This document shows positions 33,118-44,779 of a DNA stretch of 64,000 nucleotides, in pieces. Made by a program: the position numbers and the translations under genes. The stretch spans positions 62,001 to 126,000 of the forward strand of contig JAJKFJ010022752.1 of assembly GCA_027382625.1 (NCBI GenBank). Reading direction: 5' to 3'. Numbering within the stretch: position 1 is the first letter of the stretch; the number at the start of each line of letters is the position of its first letter. The DNA is from Tetmemena sp. SeJ-2015. Lineage: Eukaryota; Ciliophora; Spirotrichea; Sporadotrichida; Oxytrichidae. The notes beneath the pieces were generated by a model, which searched no databases, was not told the DNA's origin, and saw only the letters and a list, made by a program, of their open reading frames with translations.

Positions 33118-35175
33118 TCATTCATAATCGAAGTATAGCCAGTTTTCTTTATTGATGAGGATGGAATCGATAGCCTCTTGAACCTCTTCAAAGCTCTAGA
33201 AATTCGGTATATATATTCTATTGAAGCATGTTTATGCCTTGATGACTTTACTGCCCTCTTCTTGTGTGGGGATTATAGTAAACTTCTGCAGCTTTCCTCT
33301 ATTAGATATCTCATTTATAAATACTTTCACAATTAATTGCAATGTATGTATATCAATCCTTTAAAGCCATCTATAGGTACTCTTGTGGAGCCGGTGCTAA
33401 ATTAGAGCATCACCCTTAAATTATCTTGATCTTAAATTTGCTTTAATTATAAATATTTTGCTGATAAGATATGATAAATATAATCTAGAGTTTCAAGTAC
33501 TCGCCAGAACCATTAGATAACCGGAGAATTTTTATTGAAGCTTTCTCTATAAAGGGTATTTTCTTACCAGTCCTCTATATTCAAGTAGGGAGTGCCGCAC
33601 ATTAGCAGCTCAAGCTCTTCAACATCCTCAAATATTTTCAACGTCTCAGGCGATATGACAGTGTGAAAGCCCTAAAGAAAGTTATCAAGCTGCTTCTAGA
33701 CTGACTTTCTAAGATGATAGTCTATAAATAGATCAATGAATTCTCCCTTGTTTTCATTAGAGAGGTAAACTTCTTCAGCATTTGGCACAAGGTCATGAGA
33801 TATATAGCTGATGATAAAATAAAATTTCACGAATTTGAATGAGATTAGACTACTTGCCCATTCTTGTCATAGATCTCTACTTGGAAATTAATCTGCAAAG
33901 AGTCGAGCTCCTCCTAGGTTAGTTCTTTTTCACTTATGTGCTTGAGTGAGTTATACATTTGTGAATCAAAGCCTCTCATATCTTCCAAGCCAAGTTTCAC
34001 ATTTTTGTTCATAAGAATCTTAAACAAGGTCTTGCAAATCGGAAAATTCACTGGGATGAAGTCAAAGAAAGCCTTGCCAATAATCTGCCCTAGGAAATAA
34101 TACCACTAGAGCTGTTTGTTGCTCTCATCTTTCTTCAGCTCGAAATAATATGAAACCTCCTGTAACCCGTTTAGCCGCCTGAACAAATTGAAATCCGGTG
34201 ATAGAATTGTTTATATCAAAATAGTTAGCCATTCTCTTTCCACGCCTCCTGCATCTTGAGCCTTCTCTCCGACAAAGAAAATCTGAAGTTCTTTGTGCAA
34301 ATTCAGATTCATGAAAGTTTTAATTTCTAATTAAAACAAATTGAGAAAGTTTGGAAGGAATCAAATGACTCTTGGACTAGATTTTCTCTATTGATGACTA
34401 ATATTTCTCTATCGTCAACGTAAGGGATTCTCTACTTGCCAAGGTATTTTTGCAACCATAGTTTCTTCTCCTCTAAACAGAGAGTGCCTTTAAGCATAAT
34501 AATAAATAAGAAAGCAAGAGAACTTAGTCAAAAGTCATAGATCTAATCTCCCTACGCCTTCTCTCTAAAATAAATGGATTAGACAAAGAGTCTGTTGTTC
34601 ATACTGTCTAATATTTTTCTGTCAGAGACCTTCCACTGATTTGTTCCGGTCTTGTTGTCTTTTTAAACTTTCCATCCCATACTAACTCTCACTTCATTGC
34701 GGTCTGATTCATCTGAGTCTAAAAATGGAAATCATTAATTCTCAATGCTTGAGCTTTTTCGAAAAAGGAATAGGTGAAATAAACTCTAGTTGACTTTTAT
34801 TTGAAGATCTCGCTTTAGATAAGATTGTTTATATTTTGAACACTTTCTTTAATAAGACTTTAAGTTATGATGGAATCCGAAACTTGGGTCTTATATTTTA
34901 TTATTATCGTGGACTTACCTCCAAGCTAAGATATTAATAATTCTATTATAAACATGATGATTTCTAAATAGCTGTCTGAAGCCGTAGTGGTTGCTGCTGT
35001 CTGCTGCAAGAATGTGTCCATTTACAAATATGTGCTGATTCTCCAGCTGTTGGAGGAAGTTGTGGAGTTACTAGTGAGCAATCAGATTTCCACTTGCGCC
35101 CGAGGTATAAGGCTGCACCTTCGGGTGGATTTAGTTCTGTTACCTTTTTCTGCATCTACGAAGGCAGTTCCCCAT
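33118..35175 (-). CDS. HECT-domain E3 ubiquitin ligase, predicted N-myristoylated
   Basis: The C-terminal HECT domain is complete: L-Q-I-F-F-V-G-E, D-A-G-G-V-E-R-E-W, F-L-G-Q-I-I-G-K-A, L-Y-N-S-L-K type motif, F-I-D-Y-H type strand with Q-K-Q-L-D-N-F-L-Q-G-F, P-V-I-Q-W-F-W-R-V-L, L-Q-F-S-T-G-S-T-R-V-P and the catalytic A-Q-T-C-F-N-R, ending in TGA at 33118. HECT enzymes accept ubiquitin on this Cys and pass it to substrates. The start at 35175 gives M-G-N-C-L-R-R-C-R-K-R: Gly2 for myristoylation, Cys for palmitoylation and basic residues for membrane binding. An upstream in-frame ATG at 35190 would mask this. There is an intron donor GTAAGT near 34915; IESs break the region near 34500, 34310, 33830 and 33450-33520. 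Short for the family (about 600 residues). Confidence 0.85.
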
Positions 35176-35190
35176 AAACCAAATTACCAT

Positions 35191-35367
35191 TTAAGAATAT
35201 AGATATGATATTTTAAGATATATAAGGTTTAAAGAGTGCAATTATAGAGTAAAATAGAGATAAGTCACGAATTTCAATATTATTAAATCAGTTCATTTTA
35301 TTGAATAAATGCAAGACCATGCAAGGTCTCGCATTAAGAGAATTTATAATCAATCCACTATAATAAA
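35191..35367. promoter_or_regulatory. Divergent intergenic region
   Basis: 177 nt separate the HECT gene (minus) from the propeller gene (plus). It must hold both 5' ends. It is AT-rich; no specific motif is claimed. Confidence 0.3.
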
Positions 35368-36809
35368 ATGAAATTTCAAAAACTTATTGAAACTCGTTTC
35401 GCAGACCCAGTCACAGCTCTCGATATCTCTTCGCGGTTTGTGTGCTACGGAAGTGCGATGGGCAGAATTGCTTTCTATCAAATCAAAGAGGATAAGGACA
35501 TAGCACTCTCAGACAGTCAGCCTGAGTTAATTAGAGGTGTAAGACTCAACTCTTTATCTGTCATATTCTTAAATGAATACCTCTGTTCTAAAGCATCTTG
35601 AATTTGATTGGTTTTATAATTTTATGGATTTAGATTTGTCACTCAGTGAAGGGCGAAAACATTTTCGTGAGCATAGGGGACATCAGTTGCTAGCGACTGA
35701 CTGCAGACGATTTGAATGTGCTTGACTATGTCCAAATCGTAGAGAACATAGAAGAACGCTCACATAAAGCTAACTGTGAAAGGGCTTTCACTCTCGGATA
35801 CCAGCACTTTCAATTGTGTTCTTACTATCGACATGGGAAGCAAAGGTAATTAAAACCAAATCCGTATTAATCAATTACCTATAGGGGAAGAGCCGGCTGA
35901 GAAGAATCCTCCTATCAATACTAAATTACATTTACATAAGCATAAAATTTAATTGATCATGTTAAGTAACTTGGACACAAATATTCTTGAGAACTACGGA
36001 GAGGAGAGCGACATCAAATTCACACAGAACACAGTGCCCTTTGATTTTGATGGCCAAAGACTTCTGTAATTTCCAATCGAGGTTTCTTAAAGGCTTTTAG
36101 ATGGCTTGAGTATCAAACTAAGGACGACAGATACGTTTACATATACGAATTCGATTCAAAGACAAAGACGGAGGTGATGCACTTCACAAAGCGTGATGGA
36201 CTCATTTCTCATATGAAATTTATTGGCAACAGCATTTTCTATGTCAAAAACACCAATCAAGTTATTGTAAGCTCCTTTTACTATTGAGATTTATTACTTG
36301 ACTGTAGAAATACGATATGAGGACTAAGGCACAGAGAATTATTTCTTATATAGTAAATATGATATAAAAAAAATATTTAAAGAATAGTTGGGCAAACCAA
36401 GGACGCTATTTTAGCAACTTACGTGACATAAAACAAGTTAAGAGAGTTCGATATGACTGCTGAGGAAAATAAGAGATAATCAAATCGATCCCAAAAATTA
36501 ATAGTCTTTAAATTTTTGCACTTTTATAATCGAGAAGATCTTGAATCCCAAGAGAATCCAACCTTTACATTCTGCTGTGTGGACGAGAGTGAGATAATTT
36601 ACCTCTTCAATGAAAAAACTTCATTCGTGAGAAAGGATAACGTGAATGGCTAGAGTTTTAAGATAAGATAGTGCAAGGAGATTCCAGTGGAGTTAAGAGA
36701 CAAAGATTTATTTGGAATGGGCTACCCTTACCTGATATGCGTTTATGGGAACTATATAGCTTGCACCAGTGACTATGGGGTCTGTTTCTTTGAAGTTTAA
36801 TAAAAGTGA
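35368..36809 (+). CDS. WD40/beta-propeller-like protein
   Basis: ATG at 35368 opens with T-R-F-A-D-P-V-T-A-L-D-I-S and F-V-C-Y-G-S-A-M-G-R-I-A-F-Y, the first blade of a WD40-like propeller. Later blades include D-D-R-Y-V-Y-I-Y-E-F-D-S-K-T, S-H-M-K-F-I-G-N-S-I-F-Y-V and, at the end, C-V-Y-G-N-Y-I-A-C-T-S-D-Y-G-V-C-F-F-E-V before TGA at 36809. Coding parts lie at about 35368-35540, 35640-35850, 35890-36065, 36080-36270 and 36380-36809, separated by short AT-rich inserts, some with GTAA or TTTAG ends. Function is unknown; propellers usually scaffold complexes. Confidence 0.65.
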
Positions 36810-36946
36810 GAATCAGGCATTAAAAAACTCATACGCCTCAATATTATCGGTGATATATTTTAGAAAGTTTTATGCTTGCATTTTTAGAAAGATTACGTTT
36901 TATGAAGGATATCCTTTTTAGGTAAGAATGAAATTATAAATTTGAA

Positions 36947-38060
36947 ATGGTAGAGTCAACAGCCAGTAGATAGTGCCTTCTTTTCTTCGTGAGACACGGA
37001 GAGAGACTAGATGAAATTAAGCCTGGTCCAGGCCACAAGAAGCCCACATAGAGTATGCCTATGACCCAGAGTTAAGCCTGCTCAAATCAATGGATAAAAC
37101 TTAAGGAGAATAATCACAGAGATGGGATACGGGGAAGAAGGGATCCCCATCAAGGTTATTGTCTCTCCTTTCATCAGAACTCTTCAAACTTAAACTATCT
37201 ATTAGTAGATGAAAAATATAGGTCTCTCTAATTTAGTTAGATCCTCATCTACAAGTCTGCCTAATTTTCCTTCCAAGTACCTTGCAATAAGAGTTTACTG
37301 ATCATTCCTCGCATATACTCCACTGGTCAGAGGATTAGCTTTGAAAGAGGAAGACAGTTTCACACAAATGGTGGGATTCACAAGCACTTCACAGTCATTC
37401 CTATTGAACAAGCCCTGACAGAGATTCGCTGCTGTTTGAAGACCCTCTTCATTTTAACAATTGTAACAATTGTATTAGGTTTTATCCAGCGGCTAGTGAT
37501 TGCTTCTTTCCTGTCAGGCTTAACTTATCTTTTAAAAATTAAATTTTAATTGAATAAAAACATTGAGAAGATCGTATAATTGATTGTAAATTAGAGGGAC
37601 CGAAATATCCAGAAACTTCCTCAAAGAAGAGATATAAGACTGGCATGAAGAACATTATCAAAAATCACTTCTTGAAAAGCAATTCATCAATTTACCATTA
37701 TATTTTAAATTGAAAGGCGAACAGCCTCAGAAGTAAGTGATTTTAAAAATACTTTCATCATGCAGGTAATTATTGATTGTGCTGGTGTCTCATAGTGATG
37801 GAATAAACGCTTTTCTTTCGTTAAACGGCAAAGAAGACAAGATTTCATCTCCTTGCTATTGTTGCACTACAGCTCATGAGATTCAACTCTGCTCATTAAA
37901 ATATTTTATCTCAAATATTAAAATTGCTCTAATGAGGAAGGGAATGTAGACTTCAATGTAACGAAGACTCACATTTTTACTAAATGAAATCGAGATTTTT
38001 AAATACTTGCAAATATTAATTCTCAATATCCCTCCTTTAAACCTTTCTCTAAATTTATGA
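36947..38060 (+). CDS. Histidine phosphatase (phosphoglycerate-mutase superfamily)
   Basis: ATG at 36947 gives L-L-F-F-V-R-H-G-E-R-L-D, the phosphohistidine R-H-G motif of the branch-1 histidine phosphatase fold. I-V-S-P-F-I-R-T-L-Q-T follows (second catalytic Arg region) and later V-L-V-S-H-S-D-G, the second catalytic His. The C-terminal P-C-Y-C-C-T-T-A resembles the UBASH3/eukaryotic family. The end is TGA at 38060. Frame changes near 37060, 37250, 37440-37640 and 37740 indicate three or four IESs or introns. It likely dephosphorylates a small metabolite or phosphoprotein; substrate not predictable. Confidence 0.8.
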
Positions 38061-38142
38061 TGATTGTAAAATGAACACATTTTATAACTTCGGTGCAAAC
38101 AATTACTTGATATAAACTTGTGGATTCCTTCTTTATTGCTTA

Positions 38143-39592
38143 TCAGTATGAAACATAAACCTTCTTTTTAGAGAAATTTGTAATGTTCCTATCAATGGCT
38201 GTAATCTATGCTTCTAACTCATCTCTTCTTCTCTAAAGAGCTAGAGTCTTCATGGAAATTGGCATTCTTGAGAATTTAATAGATTTTAATTTTCAAAAGC
38301 TAAATAAACTGAGATCTAGTTGATGAGCTCATTTTTATTGTCCTCCAGATCCTTCAGCATCCTCAGCCTCTCTGATTCATCCAGAAGTCGAGTGCCTGGA
38401 GGGCAGTTCTTCAATTCCAACTCTCGCTCACTATAAAGAAACACATTAGGATTAAAAAGCTTGAAAGTAAACTGTGCTTACATTTCCTTTTGAAGTTCTT
38501 CCTTGTCTTGCTTAAATTTCTGCAAGCTAAAATTTAAGTTAAGAAGGAGAGTAATCGTTACTATTTTGGGACTTTGCCAAAGTTTTTATACTTGGATTCC
38601 TCTGAAGCTGAAGTGTCATGGGCATTTGAGGTTGAGTAAGGTTCTGAAACCGAGGCCACTGAACGCATGTTTGCAGACAGTTGAGATTGATTGGAGCTTT
38701 GAGGCATGCTATGAATAGGTGGCTTTGATGCCTTCCTCACAGTTGACTGAGTTGGCTGTATGTTTATGAAGAATAAAACTTTATTTAGAATGTTTATTTA
38801 GTTCTATTAGGATTAATTACACACTTTTTAAGACTCCTATTATTTTAGTACTTACCTTTTAGTTGGACTTGGTTGCTTCCTAGCCTCCATAGATTTTATA
38901 AGTGGCTTTGCTGTAATCTTCCATCTCCTTTAGGATTCTATCAAGCTCCTCAGGGCTCTTAAAATTAATTGAAGACTTTATATATACTTTCAATTTTATA
39001 AAATCTTGGATTCCAATTCGTTAATGTCGTATTCAACAAAAATTTATGGTTTAAATGATTTAAAGTATTCAATTTTAGGAGCTTGCTTTGAAAAGTGGTC
39101 GTACTAAGTTTAACTCACGTTTCTTTGGAGTGAGCCGCCTCTGTTGTTATTGTAACCTCCTTAGCCAGAGGGCTTATTCTAGCTCTACTGCTAGTTCAAA
39201 TTGAGTTGCTGCATGGCTGAGGCTTTAAATCCCTCGTAAGTATTTCTCTTCTGCAAAACCTTATTTTCAGCTTCAGATTTCATATATTTAACTAAACTAT
39301 GAAATGAAAAGTAACTTAATTTGAACCTGGACTCCACATTAGAATATTTCTTGGACTTAAACGGTTCATCTAAAGAGCTTTGAATAAGCAACTAGCGTAA
39401 ATGATTAACTTACTCCTAGGTTGATTATCGGTTTCCTTTTTCTCTCTGACCTGATTCCCCTAAGCTCCTCAACTCCCTCAAATTATCTCTTAGGAAATTT
39501 TTATTGCTATAAGGAAACTGTTTAGCTTCAGATTATCTTGATCGACTATAAATTTCGTACTTTTCTTTTTGCTTTGGTTATGGTCCAAACAT
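38143..39592 (-). CDS. Enkurin-domain ciliary protein
   Basis: The C-terminal enkurin domain is clear: N-F-G-K-V-P-K, then E-L-K-N-C-P-P-G-T-R-L-L-D-E-S-E-R-L-R-M-L, R-R-R-D-E-L-E and N-F-S-K-K-K-V-Y-V-S-Y before TGA at 38143. The N-terminal half has S-L-V-K-Y-M-K-S-E-A-E-N-K. Enkurin proteins are axonemal/microtubule-inner-protein components, which fits a heavily ciliated cell. An intron with GTAAGC...TATAG ends near 38480-38425 rejoins K-E-I to E-R-E-L-E-L. Other inserts lie near 39110-38960, 38860-38770 and 38320-38260. ATG at 39592. Confidence 0.85.
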
Positions 39593-39976
39593 TTTGATAT
39601 TGCTGTTTATTCAAAGTTACTTTAAAATATATTTATCTTACATAAACAATTATATAGATAGAATATGTTTATTTAATTTTAATAAGTTATAATACTACTT
39701 TCTTAATTTTTATAAACTCCTATAAGCGATTAAATTATTATCCAATTTATCTCTCTTCTCTATACAAATATGCTTATGAAGGGGATGAATATTCTAGAAT
39801 ATTCGAGAATTCTTTTGCAGACAAGCGAGATAACATCTGATATTTTCGAATAAATAAAGATAATTATTTTGATCGATCTGTCTCTACTACTACCTCTCTT
39901 CTTATTAAGTTTACGCAATAAATTTTGGATGATTTTAGAAAATTCTAGAAACAATTTTGAAGCTTACTCCTCTGGA

Positions 39977-41439
39977 ATGTCGAACCTCTCACAGTATTAA
40001 TTTCCCATTCCATCTTAAGAAACAAAAGTAGAGCCTGATTTTTGCGATTACACCCCTCCTGACTGTCAATCCTATTTCTAAAATCAGGATTTAAAATAGA
40101 TTCCTCTCAATAGCACTTTAAAGAAGCAAATTTGTATGATCTCCCATCAAAGTCAATCTGCGTTTTACCCTCAATCAACAAACAACTACTCAGAAGGCAG
40201 CTGGCAAAATATTCAAACTTAAAATTAAATTAAAATGGAGAATGCACGAAAACTTAATTAACAATGGCAGTAGATTTCTCAACATCGCACGTAGCCATAG
40301 TAACCACATCAAGCTACAACGCCGTTTCCAGAATATGAAGGTGGAGGAGAGGAGATGGAATGAAAGGGACACTTGTTATCAAGGGAAATTAGGAATAGTT
40401 GCTTAGAAGGAAACGACTTAGAAATCCTGAAAATAATGAACTTGAGACTCTCATCACAAATTACGAGGAGGACGATTTAGAGCTGAGCAAATAAACGCAA
40501 GTTTAATACTCTCTAGATGACTTCCAAGAATAAGATGTTCATGAATCGTCTACTTCCAATCAACTAGCGTCAGATAAGCCTAAGGAGAGTGTCTCTGGTC
40601 AGAATTAGGTGATAGCAACTACCATATCTAGAAAGTTCTACAGGGGTCCAGGTCTGAGATTTACGAATAACCAGTTCCTGTCAGTGCCTATAATGGAAGA
40701 GATCAAGACTGAGAGAGTGCCTTTCTAGTTGCAGAAGAGAAGAATCACTGAATTGTTTGGAAATTTGAGCATCTATCCAAGAGAAGAGCAGATCACTAAT
40801 CTCACAAGCATTAACAATAGTAATGGAGGTGGAGTTTCTGAAATGAAAAGCAGGTACGGTGGAATGACTAGCTCTTGGAAGGGAACTAAATTGATTGAGA
40901 TAGTCGAGAGTGATGAAGAGGAGGAAGAAATAGAAGATAGATTTAGAGACAAAGCAAACGATATGATGATCGATGAGGATGATAGTAGTAAAGGGAATAG
41001 TAGAACTGCAGGCTCAAAGCCAGCAAAGATTAAGATAGTGAGTCAAGAAGTGAAGTCAATTCTAGACCTCTACAAAAGAATCACACGAAAATCTGCTCTT
41101 GACTAACTTGATGAAAAATTTGGCACTACTGGAGAAAGTTTCAACAGTCAAGTGGTGCAAGTTCAAGAGCAAGTACTTAGGAGAGAGTTAATAAAGTCTT
41201 TCATCAATAACTATTTGAGCAACATGCTGAAGTAGAATGATGAGGTGGTGCGGAATTATCTGAGGGATATAGCTCTTAAGTTCAATTCATAAGAGAAACA
41301 AGGTGCGAAGATAAAATTCTCTTTCACTGACCTTGTGGAATCGATTGAGGATATGGACTTGAGTGAAGATTAACATGTAGAGGTGTTTCAATTGCTCAAG
41401 AACTACACTAATATAGAAGACTATGCCATGAACGAATGA
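39977..41439 (+). CDS. Unidentified Q/E-rich protein
   Basis: ATG at 39977 opens a Gln-rich frame of about 127 codons, then a second frame with no TGA for about 360 codons to TGA at 41437-41439. The shift lies near 40345-40360, in a GGAG-rich stretch that could hide a tiny IES. The protein has an acidic box (S-D-E-E-E-E-E-I-E-D) around 40920, and its helical C-terminal third (L-D-L-Y-K-R-I-T-R-K-S-A and E-D-M-D-L-S-E-D) looks folded. The gene lies between enkurin (opposite strand) and UBC9. No family was recognised. Confidence 0.6.
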
Positions 41440-41599
41440 CGAAGACTTTGCAAATAATCTTTAAACTAGTAACAATAAGTTTATCAAATCCATAATTTGT
41501 CAAGTATTTCATTTTAATTTCTTGTTTTTAAGTTAATTATGACGTCTTTAAGTGTATTATTCATACTTATGAATTCTCTAATAGTGAGAAATAAAGAAA

Positions 41600-42236
41600 A
41601 TGTAGATCGCAAAGGAAAGACTATTATAAGAACGTAAGGTAAAAATACTTATCGACATATTTTGCAGAATTGTAAATGTTTTTAGAATTGGAGGAAAGAT
41701 CACCCCTTTGGCTTTGTGGCAAAGCCCAGACTTGACAAGGAAAAAGAAACTTAGGACCTATTCTTATGGGATTGTGTGATTCCTGGCGAGCAGGGTACCT
41801 TATGGGAAGGAGGTGTTTATAAACTGACGATGGAGTTTTCTGAGGACTATCCAAATAAACCTCCTAAATGCAAGTTTGCACCTCCTCTCTTCCATCCGAA
41901 TATATATCCCTCAGGCACAGTTTGTCTCAGCATTTTGAGTGAGGATGATGACTGGCGTCCTTCTTTGACTATAAGTTAGGTAGGTGGTATAAATTAATTC
42001 ATCACCGACAGGATGTTATTTACGGTAAACGTAATTTGACAACAAATTTATCTCCTTTTTCGAGCTATTTATTGAGAAAATTTTAGGTTCTGCTTGGAAT
42101 CCAAGACTTGATGAAAAATCCTAACATACAAAGCCCTGCTCAAGCCGAGCCATTCATGCTTTACAACAGTGATATCAAGGCATACGAAGACAGAGTAAGA
42201 AAATAGGCCGCTGAATGCAAACCCAAAGACAGCTGA
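41600..42236 (+). CDS. UBC9: SUMO-conjugating E2 enzyme UBC9
   Basis: E2 that transfers SUMO to substrates. M-Q-I-A-K-E-R-L, then [22 protein letters not shown], the catalytic loop [16 protein letters not shown] with the active Cys, [10 protein letters not shown] and A-Q-A-E-P-F, ending TGA at 42236. The second codon is TAG read as Gln. Intron 1 is 41639-41685 (GT-AG, 47 nt). A second insert at 41980-42086 (107 nt) can be read as a GT-AG intron or as an IES with pointer TTAGGT, and both give the same protein. The joined length of about 160 residues is normal. Confidence 0.95.
41980..42086 (+). other. Insert in UBC9, intron or IES
   Basis: TTAGGT occurs at 41976-41981 and 42083-42088. The same cut also leaves GT at the start and AG at the end. 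Removal joins T-I-S-Q to V-L-L-G-I-Q, the conserved E2 helix. Sequence alone cannot tell splicing from DNA elimination. Confidence 0.75.
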
Positions 42237-42486
42237 ACAAATACAAAGACAAACACAAAGACATAAAAACCTTGAGCATCTATAGCTGAGAGAGCGCATT
42301 AATTTCATTATCCTACCACTTCAACTCAATAGCAGATAATGAAGATGCGAAAAGAATGATAAAGAAGAAGTAAAAATAATGTCTCTATAGTAACTTAAAA
42401 TTTTCAAGATTTAAGTTTGCTGCCAATGCCAAATTAAGAAAGTATTAAGTTCAGCTGCTTAAGTAGTAAAAAGCGAGTAGGGAAAT

Positions 42487-44779
42487 TCAATTTGATTAAA
42501 AAAATGTATGTTGATTTAATAAAATTAGACCCAATATTGTTTGAGAAAATGTTTGAGTTGTAAAGATTGCAGAAGAAGTGAATTCGAAGCAACTTCTTTG
42601 ATTTGAAGAGCAAGTTGGAAGAACTGTAGGATCATTACTTGGCCCCCAACATCCCACGAGATAAGGATAGAAAGCTGTTGCAACGTACGAGTATCGGCCG
42701 TTTATAATCTGCCCATTGCAAATATCTAAATCACATGGATTCCATAGTTATCCTTTATCTGTGAACTTAAAATAACTGAATGGATATATTGAACGGGCCA
42801 TATATTAGACGTCCATCCTTCGCTAAGCCAATGACTATCTGCTTTCTTATCTGAGGATTCTTCATGTAATATTGGAGCATGTACTTCATCTCCTAGCCAC
42901 CACACTATTGATTATTTTGGCAAAAGTCCACATATTAATTTAAGCTTGCATTAGGAAACAAACATGGAGACGCTTAATTAAATTCAATATAATTTTGTTA
43001 TAAAATATTCTTTTTAATAATATATTGACTGTTCTATAAGCGTAGACCAAGTTATCAGTATTTCCGCCTAAGCATTCGTCAACTACCCATGGATAAATCC
43101 AGTCTTAATTATAATAAAACAAGCTTCATATATAAACACTCTTTTAATTAGGTGGAGATATGATATCCTGATTGTAGTCTGAATTTGGATTGAGCAAGAA
43201 CACTCCATTTAGACTTATACCTACGACTTTGTCAAAGAATTGTTTTGAATTGTTGTTGAGTCGCTGCTTTTTAAATTGAAAGTGAAGTTCTTGGGGAGAA
43301 GAGTAGAGTTCTTTGCACGAGGCCATTTATTATCACAGAGCAAGGAATTCACAATGTTTTAATCGTATATCTCTGTAGAATATGGTCTATGATTATTTAA
43401 ATTGAAACGAAGTTATTCTTATACTAGTTATGAGTATAAGTTGAGTTAGTCCCATTAGGAAAGAAGTTAGGTTGAAACAGCACTTCAATCTTTATGAGAA
43501 ATATAAATGATAAATTTATTTTTGTTGCTTCAAAGTCTATTGAAACTGGGCTCAAATCAAGCATCGTTTGAACACAGTGACTCGGAAGACCGTTGCTTTG
43601 CACTCTGATATAAGTTAGGTTAGTTTAATTGTCTTATCTGCAAGTGAGGCACAGCTTGTAGTTTCGTGGCTAAGTTGTGCACTAAGACTATTCTGACAGC
43701 ATATCGTCTAGTGAAGCCACCGAGGAAGAGTTATCATAAGTTGGGCAAGTAAAATTTTCGTATAATAAGATAATTTTTGCATTAAATTGGTCTAAGAGTT
43801 TATTTTGGAACAGATTAGAATAGTAGTTACAGGCGGAAAGATTTCCAGTTGTTATTTTGGAAGTAGAATTCAGAGCATATGTCTACTAGCTCCCAGAGCC
43901 TTATAAGAGTAGGTTCTTTTTGTTGTTAACCACTGTAGACTATTAGTCATAGTAAGACTGAGACGAGGTTGAGTTGGTGAGCCAAACATAGATGTTAAAG
44001 TCAGCTCCTATTGCACTTATACCCCTTACTGATATGAAAGCAACGTTCGGATACTCCACTTTGAGCTAATTAAAGTTAACAAAATAGACATGCTTAGTTA
44101 CCATGGGTTTTATAAAGAGCTTTTATCCTTTTTTGGCCCATCCCTAAGTTGGGACAACATCATCGTAGCTGAGTCCAATGCTATAGAAAACGACAGCCAT
44201 GTCTTGCTTATTGACTCTGAAATTGATAACTGAGCCGTTGGTGGTTCCGTTAGGCCAACTTAGCTTGTAGTTGCAAAAATTCTCTTCATAAAGTGTGTTC
44301 GCTGTTTAGGCAATCAAGGTGACTGTCCCATCTATATTAGGTTTCACCTCATTCGTTCCTGCAGAAAAAGATACACTTTAAATGAAGGCTATAAATAATA
44401 ATTTATAGATGGACAAGCTGCGTCATTTGGGCATGCCCAATACTGCAAGTTATTGTCTGGGATTGTAAACTTAAATATATATTGATAAGATTAGTTATAA
44501 TATGATCTCTAAGAGTTTATCGTCACTGCAAATCGTCTTCTTTGAGCAAGAGGCTTGCGAAGTACAGCATTAGCCGCCCGTCCAATCTAATTTAGGACAG
44601 AAAATGTAGCCTTTATCAATACAGTCGGACTTGCAAAACTAATAGTTAATAGCCAGAGCTCGTAGCTCCTTTTATTCAGAATTAAAAGCTCTCTCACCAT
44701 TTTTGTCACTTAAATTTGGATGAGAGGAAAGAATTAGCTTTGCATCAAGGCTCAACTATTTTTCTTCTTCTTTTTGCAT
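42487..44779 (-). CDS. YHYH-domain secreted-type protein
   Basis: The C-terminal half matches the YHYH family: V-V-G-I-S-L-N-G-V-F-L-L-N, W-V-V-D-E-C-L-G-G-N, V-I-G-L-A-K-D-G-R-L-I-Y-G-P-F, then W-N-P-C-D-L-D-I-C-N-G and F-Y-P-Y-L-V-G-C-W-G-P. The N-terminal part is Cys-rich (F-C-K-S-D-C-I-D-K-G-Y-I-F-C-P, G-G-Q-C-C) and has many N-x-S/T sites, consistent with an extracellular protein. The proposed start at 44779 lacks an obvious signal peptide, so the true first MDS may lie upstream. The C-terminus after G-P is extended and ends at TGA 42487. At least four IESs are implied, one with pointer TTCA (42766-42793). Function is unknown for the family. Confidence 0.78.
42766..42793 (-). other. IES with pointer TTCA in the YHYH gene
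   Basis: TGAA (plus strand) at 42762-42765 and 42790-42793. Excision joins I-Y-G-P-F to T-D-K-G-Q-L-W-N-P-C in frame. A third TGAA copy at 42777-42780 lies inside. Confidence 0.75.

Noticed and set aside
34964..35155. Minus-strand frame starting M-Q-K-K-V-T-E-L
   Set aside because: Overlaps the HECT N-terminus in another phase; the frame beginning M-G-N-C-L-R-R runs further and reaches the GTAAGT donor with better composition.
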